NCBI GenBank assembly: GCA_009377385.1
Contig: WHUD01000022.1
Coordinates: forward strand, 1-47,012
Direction: 5' to 3'
Origin: Actinophytocola sp.
GTDB taxonomy: Bacteria; Actinomycetota; Actinomycetes; Mycobacteriales; Pseudonocardiaceae
DNA length: 47,012 nucleotides
Under the pieces are notes generated by a model. It made no database searches and had not been told where the DNA came from. It was given only the letters and a program-made list of their open reading frames with translations. Made by a program: the position numbers and the translations under genes. How positions within the stretch are numbered: position 1 is the first letter of the stretch; each line of letters starts with the position of its first letter. Of the stretch, positions 18,901 to 28,240 are shown one piece after another.

Positions 18901-19742
18901 CCGAGGTAGTCCGCTACGAACGACGTGGGCCGGTGGCCGTGATCACCATGAACCGGCCGGAGTACAGAAACGCGCAGAACTCCGCGATGACCTACGCGTT
19001 GGATGCCGCGTTCACCCGCGCTGTGGACGACGACGAGGTGAAGGTGATCGTGCTCGCGGGCGAGGGCAAGCACTTCTCGGCCGGGCACGACATTGGCAGT
19101 CCAGGGCGGGACATGGACGCGCACTTCGACAACCGTGCGGTGCTGTGGTGGGACCACGTCGGCAAGCAGGGCGGTGACCAGCGCTTCGCACGGGAGTCCG
19201 AAGTGTACCTAGGGATGTGCCGCCGGTGGCGGGAGATTCCGAAGCCGACGATCGCCAGCGTGCAGGGCGCGTGCATCGCAGGCGCGCTGATGTTGGCCTG
19301 GGTGTGCGATCTGATCGTGGCCAGCGAAGACGCCTTCTTCGCCGATCCAGTGGTGCGCATGGGGATTCCCGGTGTGGAGTACTTCGCGCACCCGTGGGTG
19401 CTCGGCCCACGTGCGGCGAAGGAGGTGCTTTTCACCGGCGAGCGGTTCAGCGCCGCGCAGGCCAAGGAGTGGGGCATGCTCAACCGCATCGTCCCCCGTG
19501 ACGAACTGGAATCCGAGACCCTCAAGCTGGCCAACACCATTGCCGAGATGCCGACGTTCGGCCTCGCGCTGACCAAGAAGGCGGTCAACCAGGCCGAGGA
19601 CCAGATGGGAATGCGGTCCGGAATGGACGCCGCGTTCGGCTTGCATCACTTTGCCCACGCGCACAACGCCGAAGTGTCCGATGGCGACTCGCTCGGCGGT
19701 CAAGATGCGAAGTCGATGGCGAACGCCGCTCGGAAGGGATGA
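18897..19742 (+). CDS. Enoyl-CoA hydratase/isomerase family protein
   Basis: A 281-aa crotonase. Oxyanion-hole segments are at AGEGKHFSAGHD and VQGACIAGALMLAW. The GTG at 18897 overlaps the fadD3 stop (GTGA) and has AAGGAG in front; the longer frame upstream runs inside fadD3 and is rejected. It overlaps fadE31 by 4 nt, so it is part of the KstR2 operon, although the mycobacterial operon goes directly from fadD3 to fadE31. The substrate is probably an unsaturated acyl-CoA made by FadE30 or FadE31-33. It may be an EchA13-type protein, but I cannot confirm that. Confidence 0.88.
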   Translation: MTEVVRYERRGPVAVITMNRPEYRNAQNSAMTYALDAAFTRAVDDDEVKVIVLAGEGKHFSAGHDIGSPGRDMDAHFDNRAVLWWDHVGKQGGDQRFARESEVYLGMCRRWREIPKPTIASVQGACIAGALMLAWVCDLIVASEDAFFADPVVRMGIPGVEYFAHPWVLGPRAAKEVLFTGERFSAAQAKEWGMLNRIVPRDELESETLKLANTIAEMPTFGLALTKKAVNQAEDQMGMRSGMDAAFGLHHFAHAHNAEVSDGDSLGGQDAKSMANAARKG

Positions 19743-20884
19743 GCGTGGACCTCGATCTGGACCAGCGCAGCCTTGAATTTCGAGCCGAGGTCAGGGCGTG
19801 GCTGGCGGAGAACGTTCCGGACAAGCCGCTGGACTCGTTCGACACCGCGGCCGGTTTCGTGCAGCACCGCGAGTGGGAGAAGCGGCTGGCAGACGCGCGG
19901 TTCTCGGTGGTGTCCTGGCCAGAGGAGTTCGGTGGCCGGGGCGCCTCGCTGCTGGAGTGGGTGCTGTTCGAGGAGGAGTACTACGCGGCGGGCGCACCGG
20001 CGCGCGTGAACCAGAACGGCATCTTCATGCTCGCACCGACGCTGTTCGCCCACGGCACCCCGGAGCAACAGCGCCGAATCCTGCCCGCGATGGCGCGTTC
20101 GGAACAGGTCTGGGCGCAGGCATGGTCCGAACCGGACGCCGGTAGCGACATCGCGTCGTTGCGCAGCACCGCGACCCGCACGGACGGCGGCTGGCTGCTG
20201 TCCGGACAGAAGACGTGGAGCTCACGCGCGGCGTTCGCGGATGCCGCGTTCGGACTGTTCCGCAGCGACCCCGACAGCGAGCGGCACCGTGGGTTGACGT
20301 ACCTGATGTTCGACCTGCGCGCCGCGGGCGTGCAGGTGCGTCCGATCCCGCAGCTCGACGGCGAGACCGGGTTCGCCGAGATCTTCCTCGACGAGGTCTT
20401 CGTGCCGGACTCCGACGTCATCGGCGAACCCGACAACGGCTGGCGCGTCGCGATGACCACGGCGAACAACGAGCGCGGGCTGTCGCTGCGCTCGCCAGGA
20501 CGGTTCCTGGCCGCCGCCGACCGACTGCTCGACCTGTGGCAACGTGACGGCGATCCGTCCGACACCGCATTGGCCGCCAGGGTCGCCGACGCCTGGATCG
20601 GTGCACGCGCCTATCAGCTCTACACCTTCGAGACCGTGACGCGGCTGTCCGAGGGCGGTGAGCTTGGCCCGGAGTCCAGTGTGAACAAGCTGTTCTGGTC
20701 CACGTTGGACCTAGATCTCCATGAGACCGCGTTGGACATACTCGGTCCCGACGGCGAGTTGCGCGGCGACTGGCTTGACGGCTGGCTATTCTCGCTCGCG
20801 GGGCCGATCTACGGCGGCACGGATCAGATCCAGCGCAACACGATCGCCGAGCGGTTGCTCGGCCTGCCGAGGGGACCACGATGA
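19739..20884 (+). CDS. fadE31: FadE31, acyl-CoA dehydrogenase subunit
   Basis: A 381-aa acyl-CoA dehydrogenase with WSEPDAGSDIASL, LSGQKTWSS, and C-terminal YGGTDQIQRNTIAERLLGLPR. FadE31 forms heterotetramers with FadE32 or FadE33 in mycobacteria and acts late in CD-ring beta-oxidation. It is coupled by 4-nt overlaps to the preceding crotonase and to fadE32. The assignment of 31 versus 32 versus 33 follows operon order. Confidence 0.9.
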   Translation: MSVDLDLDQRSLEFRAEVRAWLAENVPDKPLDSFDTAAGFVQHREWEKRLADARFSVVSWPEEFGGRGASLLEWVLFEEEYYAAGAPARVNQNGIFMLAPTLFAHGTPEQQRRILPAMARSEQVWAQAWSEPDAGSDIASLRSTATRTDGGWLLSGQKTWSSRAAFADAAFGLFRSDPDSERHRGLTYLMFDLRAAGVQVRPIPQLDGETGFAEIFLDEVFVPDSDVIGEPDNGWRVAMTTANNERGLSLRSPGRFLAAADRLLDLWQRDGDPSDTALAARVADAWIGARAYQLYTFETVTRLSEGGELGPESSVNKLFWSTLDLDLHETALDILGPDGELRGDWLDGWLFSLAGPIYGGTDQIQRNTIAERLLGLPRGPR

Positions 20885-21864
20885 GGTTCACGCTCTCGCC
20901 GGAACAGCGGGATTTCGCTGCGAGTATCAACGACTTGCTCGCCGACGCCGACACACCAGCTGTGATACACGCCTGGACGCGCGGGAAACCCGAGTCCGGC
21001 CTGCGGCTCTGGCGACAGCTCGCTGACCTGGGCGTGATGGGTTTGGCGGTGCCGGAAGAGCACAGCGGCCTCGGCGCGAGTGCCGTCGACCTCACGGTGG
21101 CCGTCGAGGTGCTTGGACGTCACGCCGTGCCGGGGCCGGTGGTCGAGTCGATAGCGGCTTTGCCGGTGTTACTGGCCGACAGCGGCGACGCCCGGTGGCT
21201 ACCCGGCCTGGCGTCGGGTGAGTCCGTGGGCACGCTGGCGTGGCCGCCGCACGTGCCATACGCAGTGGACGCCGACGTGGCCGACGTTCGGCTGTGCGTA
21301 TCAGAGGGGATGCTGCGGGAGTTTGTTCCTGTGGATTCGTTGTCCTCAGTGGATGCTTCTCGACGTCTGTCTGCTGTGGACTTCGGTTCTGTCATTGGTC
21401 CGGCTCAGACGCGCTGTGCGTGGTCGTACGGGGTGCTCGCCTGTGCGGCGCAGTCGCTCGGTGCGGGCAGGCGTCTGCTCGATATGAGCGTCGATTACGC
21501 CAAACAGCGCAGTCAGTACGGCAACCCGATCGGCGGGTACCAGGCGGTCAAGCACCTTCTCGCCGACGCGGTGACCCAGCTTGAGCTGGCGCGGCCACTG
21601 CTGTACGGCGCTGCGATCAGCTTAGATGCGGGCAGCGACACGGCCGTCCGCGACGTCTCGGCAGCCCGGGTGGCCTGCGCCGATGCGGCCTATCTGGCGG
21701 CGCGGACGGCGTTGCAGGTGCATGGCGCCATCGGATACACCGCCGAACACGATCTATCGCTGTGGCTGACGAAGGTGCGCGCGCTGCAATCGGCGTGGGG
21801 CACCCAGGCGTGGCACCGTGGCCAGGTGCTTGCCGCGCTCATGGCCGAGCGGAGGGCGGCATGA
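20881..21864 (+). CDS. fadE32: FadE32, acyl-CoA dehydrogenase subunit
   Basis: A 327-aa, shorter acyl-CoA dehydrogenase paralog. The FAD/interface motif RSQYGNPIGGYQAVKH is present (about 203-218), as is the late HGAIGYTAEHDLSLW segment. The DAGSD signature seen in FadE31 is absent, as in the partner subunits of heterotetrameric steroid acyl-CoA dehydrogenases. The ATG overlaps the fadE31 stop, and its stop overlaps the fadE33 ATG. Confidence 0.9.
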   Translation: MRFTLSPEQRDFAASINDLLADADTPAVIHAWTRGKPESGLRLWRQLADLGVMGLAVPEEHSGLGASAVDLTVAVEVLGRHAVPGPVVESIAALPVLLADSGDARWLPGLASGESVGTLAWPPHVPYAVDADVADVRLCVSEGMLREFVPVDSLSSVDASRRLSAVDFGSVIGPAQTRCAWSYGVLACAAQSLGAGRRLLDMSVDYAKQRSQYGNPIGGYQAVKHLLADAVTQLELARPLLYGAAISLDAGSDTAVRDVSAARVACADAAYLAARTALQVHGAIGYTAEHDLSLWLTKVRALQSAWGTQAWHRGQVLAALMAERRAA

Positions 21865-22946
21865 CCACCAGCGAGGAACGTGCGGAGTTGGCCAGAACCG
21901 TTCGCAGTGCGCTGGAACGAGAGTCGGGGTCGGAGCTGGTCAGGGCGGCGATGGCCGCGCCGCGCGGCTACGACGAGAAGCTCTGGTCGGTGCTGTGCGA
22001 GCAGGTCGGCGTCGCGGCACTGGCGATTCCGGAGCGCTACGGCGGTTTCGGCGCGGGTGTCCGGGAGGTGCAGGCGGTGGCCGAGGAACTGGGGCGCGGT
22101 GTGACGCCGTCGCCACTGCTCGGCTCCACCCTCGCCACGCAGGCGCTGCTGGCATCAGGGGACGACGACGCTTGTGCCCGGATGCTGCCCGGTCTTGCTT
22201 CGGGCAGTCAGATCGCCGCGCTGGGCTGGGTCGACGTCTCCGGCCGCTGGAGCCCCGAGCGCACCGCGTTCACCGCCCAGCCGCGCGGCGGGGAGGCTCC
22301 CCGGTATGTCATCGACGGCGCCGCGCACTACGTGCTGGACGGCGACACCGCCGACGTCCTGCTGGTCGTCGGCGACTGTGCGGGCGAACTGGGGTTGTTC
22401 GAGGTCGACCCTGCCCTGGCGCATCGCGCGCACACGGCGTCGATGGATGGCAGCCGCCGGTTCGCGACGGTAGCGCTGGACGCTGTTCCCGCGCGACGGA
22501 TCGGCGGCGACATCCGGCAGGCGCTGGCGTCGGTGCGGGATATCGCGTGCGCCGTGTTGGCGGCGGAGCAGGTCGGCGCGGCGGCCGAGGCGCTGGCGAT
22601 GACCGTGGCCTACAGCAAGGAGCGGGTGCAGTTCGGGCGGCCGATCGGCTCGTTCCAGGCGCTCAAGCACCGGATGGCAGACATGCATGTGCTCGTCGAC
22701 ACGGCGCGTTCGGCGTGCTACGCGGCGGGCGATGCGATCGACGCCGGTTCTGCCGAGTCGCCGGACGCGGCGCTCACAGCGAAAGTGTACTGCTCAGAGA
22801 CCTTCGAGACCGTGGCGGCGGAGATGATCCAACTGCACGGCGGTATCGCGATCACCTGGGAGCACGACGCGCACCTTTACTTCAAGCGCGCCCACTCGTC
22901 GTCCCAGCTCTTCGGAATGCCCCACGAGCACCTCGCCCGCCGCTGA
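21861..22946 (+). CDS. fadE33: FadE33, acyl-CoA dehydrogenase subunit
   Basis: A 361-aa acyl-CoA dehydrogenase-like subunit with ERYGGFGAGVREV near the N-terminus, RVQFGRPIGSFQALKHR, and HGGIAITWEHDAHLYFKRA near the C-terminus. The ATG at 21861 overlaps the fadE32 stop; the longer frame upstream lies inside fadE32. It is the last gene of the fadD3 operon. It probably pairs with FadE31. Downstream lies a repeat-rich spacer and then the convergent hsaB. Confidence 0.9.
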   Translation: MTTSEERAELARTVRSALERESGSELVRAAMAAPRGYDEKLWSVLCEQVGVAALAIPERYGGFGAGVREVQAVAEELGRGVTPSPLLGSTLATQALLASGDDDACARMLPGLASGSQIAALGWVDVSGRWSPERTAFTAQPRGGEAPRYVIDGAAHYVLDGDTADVLLVVGDCAGELGLFEVDPALAHRAHTASMDGSRRFATVALDAVPARRIGGDIRQALASVRDIACAVLAAEQVGAAAEALAMTVAYSKERVQFGRPIGSFQALKHRMADMHVLVDTARSACYAAGDAIDAGSAESPDAALTAKVYCSETFETVAAEMIQLHGGIAITWEHDAHLYFKRAHSSSQLFGMPHEHLARR

Positions 22947-22957
22947 CCGCCCCCAGC

Positions 22958-23083
22958 GCCGTGTCCCCCATTCCGGACGGCGTGTCCCTCGTTCCCGACG
23001 ATGTGCCCCCTGTTCCCGACGCCATGTTCCACGCTGCCGACGGCGTGTTCGACGCTGCCGACGGCGTGTTCGACGCTGCCGAC
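22958..23083. repeat. Array A: six tandem 21-bp units
   Basis: Six contiguous 21-bp units without gaps (22958, 22979, 23000, 23021, 23042, 23063). The last two are identical and contain GTGTTCGACGCTGCCGAC; the first three are diverged and share a GTGTCCC/GTGCCCC start and a TTCCCGAC or TTCCGGAC end. Because 21 is divisible by 3, all frames stay open and give 7-residue repeats, but no ribosome site or known protein is seen. It begins 11 nt after the fadE33 stop. Confidence 0.85.
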
Positions 23084-23236
23084 CGAACGACACAGAGCGA
23101 GGAGTACTTGGCACGGAAAACGGCTTCCTCCAACTGGTGACAGCATGACGCGTCGCGAAGACGACACCGCGAAGGACACACCACGTTCGGACTCCAAAAC
23201 TCGCGAGTCAGAACGGAGAACACGCCGCACCGGAAG

Positions 23237-23336
23237 TTGGAACTCGCGGCGCTGAACGTGCGACTCGCGCCGCGCGAAGGTGCAACTCGCGGCGTTGAAC
23301 GTGCGACTCGCGGCGCTGAACGTGCGACTCGCGGCG
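23237..23336. repeat. Array B: 21-22-bp tandem units abutting hsaB
   Basis: Five units of period 21, 22, 21, 21 and a 15-nt partial copy, core GTGCGACTCGCGGCGCTGAA. The last unit ends at the base before the hsaB stop codon (23337). The 153 nt between the two arrays (23084-23236) hold no recognisable gene, but include a short palindrome ACTCGCGAGT that shares the CTCGCG core. Confidence 0.85.
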
Positions 23337-23902
23337 TCAGAGCCAGTCGTCGCCGCAGGGCCAGGTCAGGAAGGCGTCGAGGCGCTCACGGGCGGGGGTG
23401 GGCCGGGTGTGCTCCGGCGCCGTGGACGTGTAGCTGCCCTGGTAGAAGAGCAGCGGGCGGTCCGTACCGGTGTCGCCGAGCGAGACGACCCTGCCCACCA
23501 CGACGTAATGGTCCCCGGCGTCGTGGACCGCGTCGACCGCGCAGTCGACCCAGGTCAACGACCCGAAGATCAGCGGCGCACCCGACCCGGCAGGCGCCCA
23601 GTCCACCGAGGCGAACTTGTCCACCCCGCGCGATCCGAACACCGTACTGACGTCGCGCTGGGAGTCGCCGAGGACATTCACCGCGAACACCCCGGACGCC
23701 TCGATCACCGGCCATGCCCGCGAGCCCTTGCCGGGGCAGAACAACACCAACGGCGGGTCGAGCGACAACGCCGCGAACGACTGGCACGCGAACCCGACAG
23801 GGCCGTCCGGACCCATCCCGGTCACGACAGTGACGCCGGTGCAGAAGTGCCCGAGCACCCGCCGGAACCGGGCAGGATCGATGGCGGCGGAAACCGCGGT
23901 CA

Positions 23903-23903
<1 letters not shown>
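23337..23903 (-). CDS. hsaB: HsaB, flavin reductase of the 3-HSA hydroxylase
   Basis: A 188-aa flavin-reductase domain protein (FRRVLGHFCTGVTVVTG, then FACQSFAALSLDPPLVLFCP), matching the 187 aa of the mycobacterial protein. HsaB supplies reduced flavin to the oxygenase HsaA, which hydroxylates 3-HSA to the catechol. The ATG at 23903 overlaps the hsaC stop by one base (TGATG); the longer frame would run into hsaC. It is the last gene of the hsaDCB unit. Confidence 0.93.
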
Positions 23904-25761
<1,858 letters not shown>

Positions 25762-25775
25762 CTAGGTTGACTTCG

Positions 25776-26963
25776 ATGTCTCGCTATCGGCTGTTGCCCG
25801 CGCCCGGTCAGGAGGCCGGGCTGTTGGAGCATTGTCGGCATGCCCGGTACGTGTGGAACCTCGCCGTAGAACAACACGCCCACTGGCGGCCAGGGCGCAC
25901 GTCCGCGCCGGGTTATCTCGAGCAGGCCAGACAGCTGACCAATGCCCGCGCCGAGTTCGCATGGTTGCGTGCCGGATCGCAGACCGTGCAACAGCAGGCT
26001 TTGCGGGACTTCAACCAGGCGATGCGCAACTTCTTCGCCGGCACTCATCGCCGCCCCTCGTGGCGCAAGGCGGGCATGCACGAGGGCTTCCGGCAGGTTG
26101 CCGTCCGTCCTGAGCACATTCAGAAGCTGAATCGTCGGTTCGGCAGGGTGTGGGTGCCCAAGGTGGGATGGGTGCGGTTGCGCTGGTCCCGCGCCGTGCC
26201 GGAAGGGGTGAAGTCCTACCGGATCACGCGGGATCGAGCGGGCCGGTGGCATGTCGCCTTTGCCGCCAAGCCCGATCCTCTTCCCCGGCCCGGCAACAAC
26301 CAGGCTGTGGGGGTGGATCGTGGTGTGGCGGTTTCGGCTGCTCTGTCGACCGGGGAACTGCTGACCACACCCAGCCTGACGGTGGGCGAACGACGGCGGC
26401 TTGCACGGCTGCAACGCCAGCTTGCCCGCTGCCAGCGCGGATCGAACCGGCATCGACGAGTCAAAGCGGCGATCGCGAAACTCTCGGCCCGCCAAGTGGA
26501 TCGCCGTAATGACTGGGTGGAGAAGACCTCTACCGACCTGGCTCGCCGGTTCGATGTGATCCGGGTGGAAGACCTGAACATCCAGAGCATGACCCGCTCC
26601 GCGAAAGGTACTCTGAAAAAGCCTGGTACGAATGTGCGGGCGAAGTCCCGGTTGAACCGGGGCATCCTCTCCAACGGCTGGGGTCGACTCGTTGCCCGCC
26701 TGGAGCATAAGGCTGCCGGCCGGGTGGAAAAGGTCAATGCCGCATACACGTCGCAAACCTGCTCGACCTGCGGACATCGTGCACCAGAAAACCGCGAGAG
26801 CCAAGCGGAGTTCCGGTGCCGCGTCTGCGGGTTCAGGTGCAATGCCGACATCAACGCAGCACGCATAATCGCCGCCGGACGGGCGGTGACAGCACGGGGA
26901 GCCCTCAAGCCACCAGGCGGGGCCGAGAACCGTGAACCTCAACCTGCCACCTCCACTGAATAA
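25776..26963 (+). CDS. tnpB: TnpB, RNA-guided nuclease (IS200/IS605 OrfB)
   Basis: A 395-aa TnpB. The RuvC-type active site is complete: Asp181 (VGVDRGV), Glu265 (IRVEDLN) and Asp358 (CNADINAAR). The inserted zinc ribbon is complete too, with Cys329/Cys332 (CSTCGH) and Cys348/Cys351 (CRVCGF). TnpB proteins are programmable DNA nucleases guided by an RNA from the right end of the element. The ATG at 25776 is preferred because family proteins begin near RYRLLP; an in-frame TTG at 25746 and GTG at 25752 are alternatives, and none has a strong ribosome site. There is no frameshift or internal stop. The gene is head-on to the hsa operon. Confidence 0.92.
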   Translation: MSRYRLLPAPGQEAGLLEHCRHARYVWNLAVEQHAHWRPGRTSAPGYLEQARQLTNARAEFAWLRAGSQTVQQQALRDFNQAMRNFFAGTHRRPSWRKAGMHEGFRQVAVRPEHIQKLNRRFGRVWVPKVGWVRLRWSRAVPEGVKSYRITRDRAGRWHVAFAAKPDPLPRPGNNQAVGVDRGVAVSAALSTGELLTTPSLTVGERRRLARLQRQLARCQRGSNRHRRVKAAIAKLSARQVDRRNDWVEKTSTDLARRFDVIRVEDLNIQSMTRSAKGTLKKPGTNVRAKSRLNRGILSNGWGRLVARLEHKAAGRVEKVNAAYTSQTCSTCGHRAPENRESQAEFRCRVCGFRCNADINAARIIAAGRAVTARGALKPPGGAENREPQPATSTE

Positions 26964-27010
26964 GCGCTGGTCGTGAGTTGAAATCCCCCGTCTACAGACG
27001 GGGGAGGACG
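26850..27010 (+). ncRNA. Putative TnpB guide RNA (reRNA/omega-RNA) scaffold
   Basis: In characterised TnpB elements the guide-RNA scaffold spans the 3' end of tnpB and the right end, and the guide is the flanking DNA. Here this corresponds roughly to the last part of tnpB, the 47-nt tail with the 9-bp hairpin at 26985-27004, and AGGACGTCAA. The 5' limit is arbitrary. Confidence 0.35.
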
Positions 27011-28198
27011 TCAAACCATCGAGTCCTTGACCTGCTGGCCGAACTCGGCCGTGCCGAACATCTGGTACGCGCGCTCCGGGTCGTTGGCCGCGTGCACTCG
27101 GCCCGCGTGGGCGTCGCGCCAGAACCGCTGGATCGGCGTGCCCGTCTGCAACGCCCTGCCGCCGGAGTTCTCGAACAGCCGGTCAACGGCGGCGATGGCG
27201 CGCTCGGTGCCACGCACCTGGTCGCGGCGCACCTTGACCCGCAGCGAGAACGGGATCTTCTCGCCAGCGCAGGCGTGCCGGTACTCCTCGGCGATGTTGC
27301 TGGTGAGCTGCAGCCACGCGGCGTCGATCTCGCTGGCGGCCTCGGCGATGCGCACCTTGGCGAACGGGTCTTCCTGCGACTTCTCGCCCGCGTAGGCGGC
27401 GCGGACCCTGGTGCGCTGGTGCTCGACGTGTGCCTCGTACGCGCCCTGGGCCATGCCGATGATCGGCGCGGTGATCGTGCTGGGGTGCACCGACCCGAAC
27501 GGCAGGCGGTACAGCGGGCCTGGGTTGACCTCCTGGCCGGGCACCTGGCACTTCGACATCGGGATGAAGCTCAGCACCCGGTGCTGCGGAACGAAGACGT
27601 CGTCGACCAGGACGTCGTTGCTGCCGGTGCCGCGCAGGCCGACGGTGTCCCAGACGTCGTTGATCTGGTAGTCGGACTTCGGCAGCAGATAGGTGCAGAA
27701 GTCGACCGGGTTGCCCTCGGCGTCGAAGGCCGGCCCGCCGAGCAGCACCCAGGTGGCGTGGTCGCAGCCGGAGGAGAAGCTCCACTTGCCGGACAGCCGG
27801 TAGCCGCCGTCGACGACCGTGGCCTTGCCCATCGGCGCGTAGGACGACGAGATGCGCGTGTCAGGGTCCTCGCCCCACACCTCGTCCTGCGCGGCGGCGT
27901 CGAACAGCGCGACGTGCCACGGATGCACACCTAGGATGGAGGCGACCCAGCCCGTCGACCCGCACGCGCTGCTGACCAGCTTGACGGCGGTGTAGAAGTC
28001 GACAGGGTCGGCCTCGATGCCGCCATAGCGCGTCGGCTGGAGCAGGGCGAAGAAGCCAGTCTGTTGCAACGCCTTGATCGACTCGTCCGGCACACGCCGG
28101 AGGTCTTCCGCGTCCTGAGCGCGCTCGCGCAGGGCAGGAAGGAGCTCCTCGATCCCCGCGAGCACCTCGGCGGCACTGCTGCTTGTCGGTGTCGGCAC
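27011..28198 (-). CDS. hsaA: HsaA, oxygenase component of 3-HSA hydroxylase
   Basis: A 395-aa flavin-dependent monooxygenase of the acyl-CoA dehydrogenase fold (GRYGGIEA-type segment near 58, WSFSSGCDHATW, DTVGLRGTGSNDVLVDD). It works with HsaB to hydroxylate 3-HSA at C4, giving the catechol for HsaC. The length (394 aa in M. tuberculosis from memory) and the ending DSMV show the protein is intact although the tnpB element starts at its stop codon. The GTG at 28198 has only a weak ribosome site. A KstR-type box lies 44 nt upstream. Confidence 0.93.
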   Translation of the reverse strand: MPTPTSSSAAEVLAGIEELLPALRERAQDAEDLRRVPDESIKALQQTGFFALLQPTRYGGIEADPVDFYTAVKLVSSACGSTGWVASILGVHPWHVALFDAAAQDEVWGEDPDTRISSSYAPMGKATVVDGGYRLSGKWSFSSGCDHATWVLLGGPAFDAEGNPVDFCTYLLPKSDYQINDVWDTVGLRGTGSNDVLVDDVFVPQHRVLSFIPMSKCQVPGQEVNPGPLYRLPFGSVHPSTITAPIIGMAQGAYEAHVEHQRTRVRAAYAGEKSQEDPFAKVRIAEAASEIDAAWLQLTSNIAEEYRHACAGEKIPFSLRVKVRRDQVRGTERAIAAVDRLFENSGGRALQTGTPIQRFWRDAHAGRVHAANDPERAYQMFGTAEFGQQVKDSMV

Positions 28199-28240
28199 GT
28201 CGCTGCCCCAATCGGTCTGATGGAAACGCTCACCCTAAGA

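Noticed and set aside
22877..23230. 117-codon minus-strand frame with six heptapeptide repeats
   Set aside because: It is the translation of the 21-bp tandem array; no ribosome site, and the frame runs into fadE33 antisense. Treated as a DNA repeat, not a protein.
22958..23336. CRISPR array
   Set aside because: Units are contiguous with no unique spacers, the period is only 21 bp and no cas genes are present.
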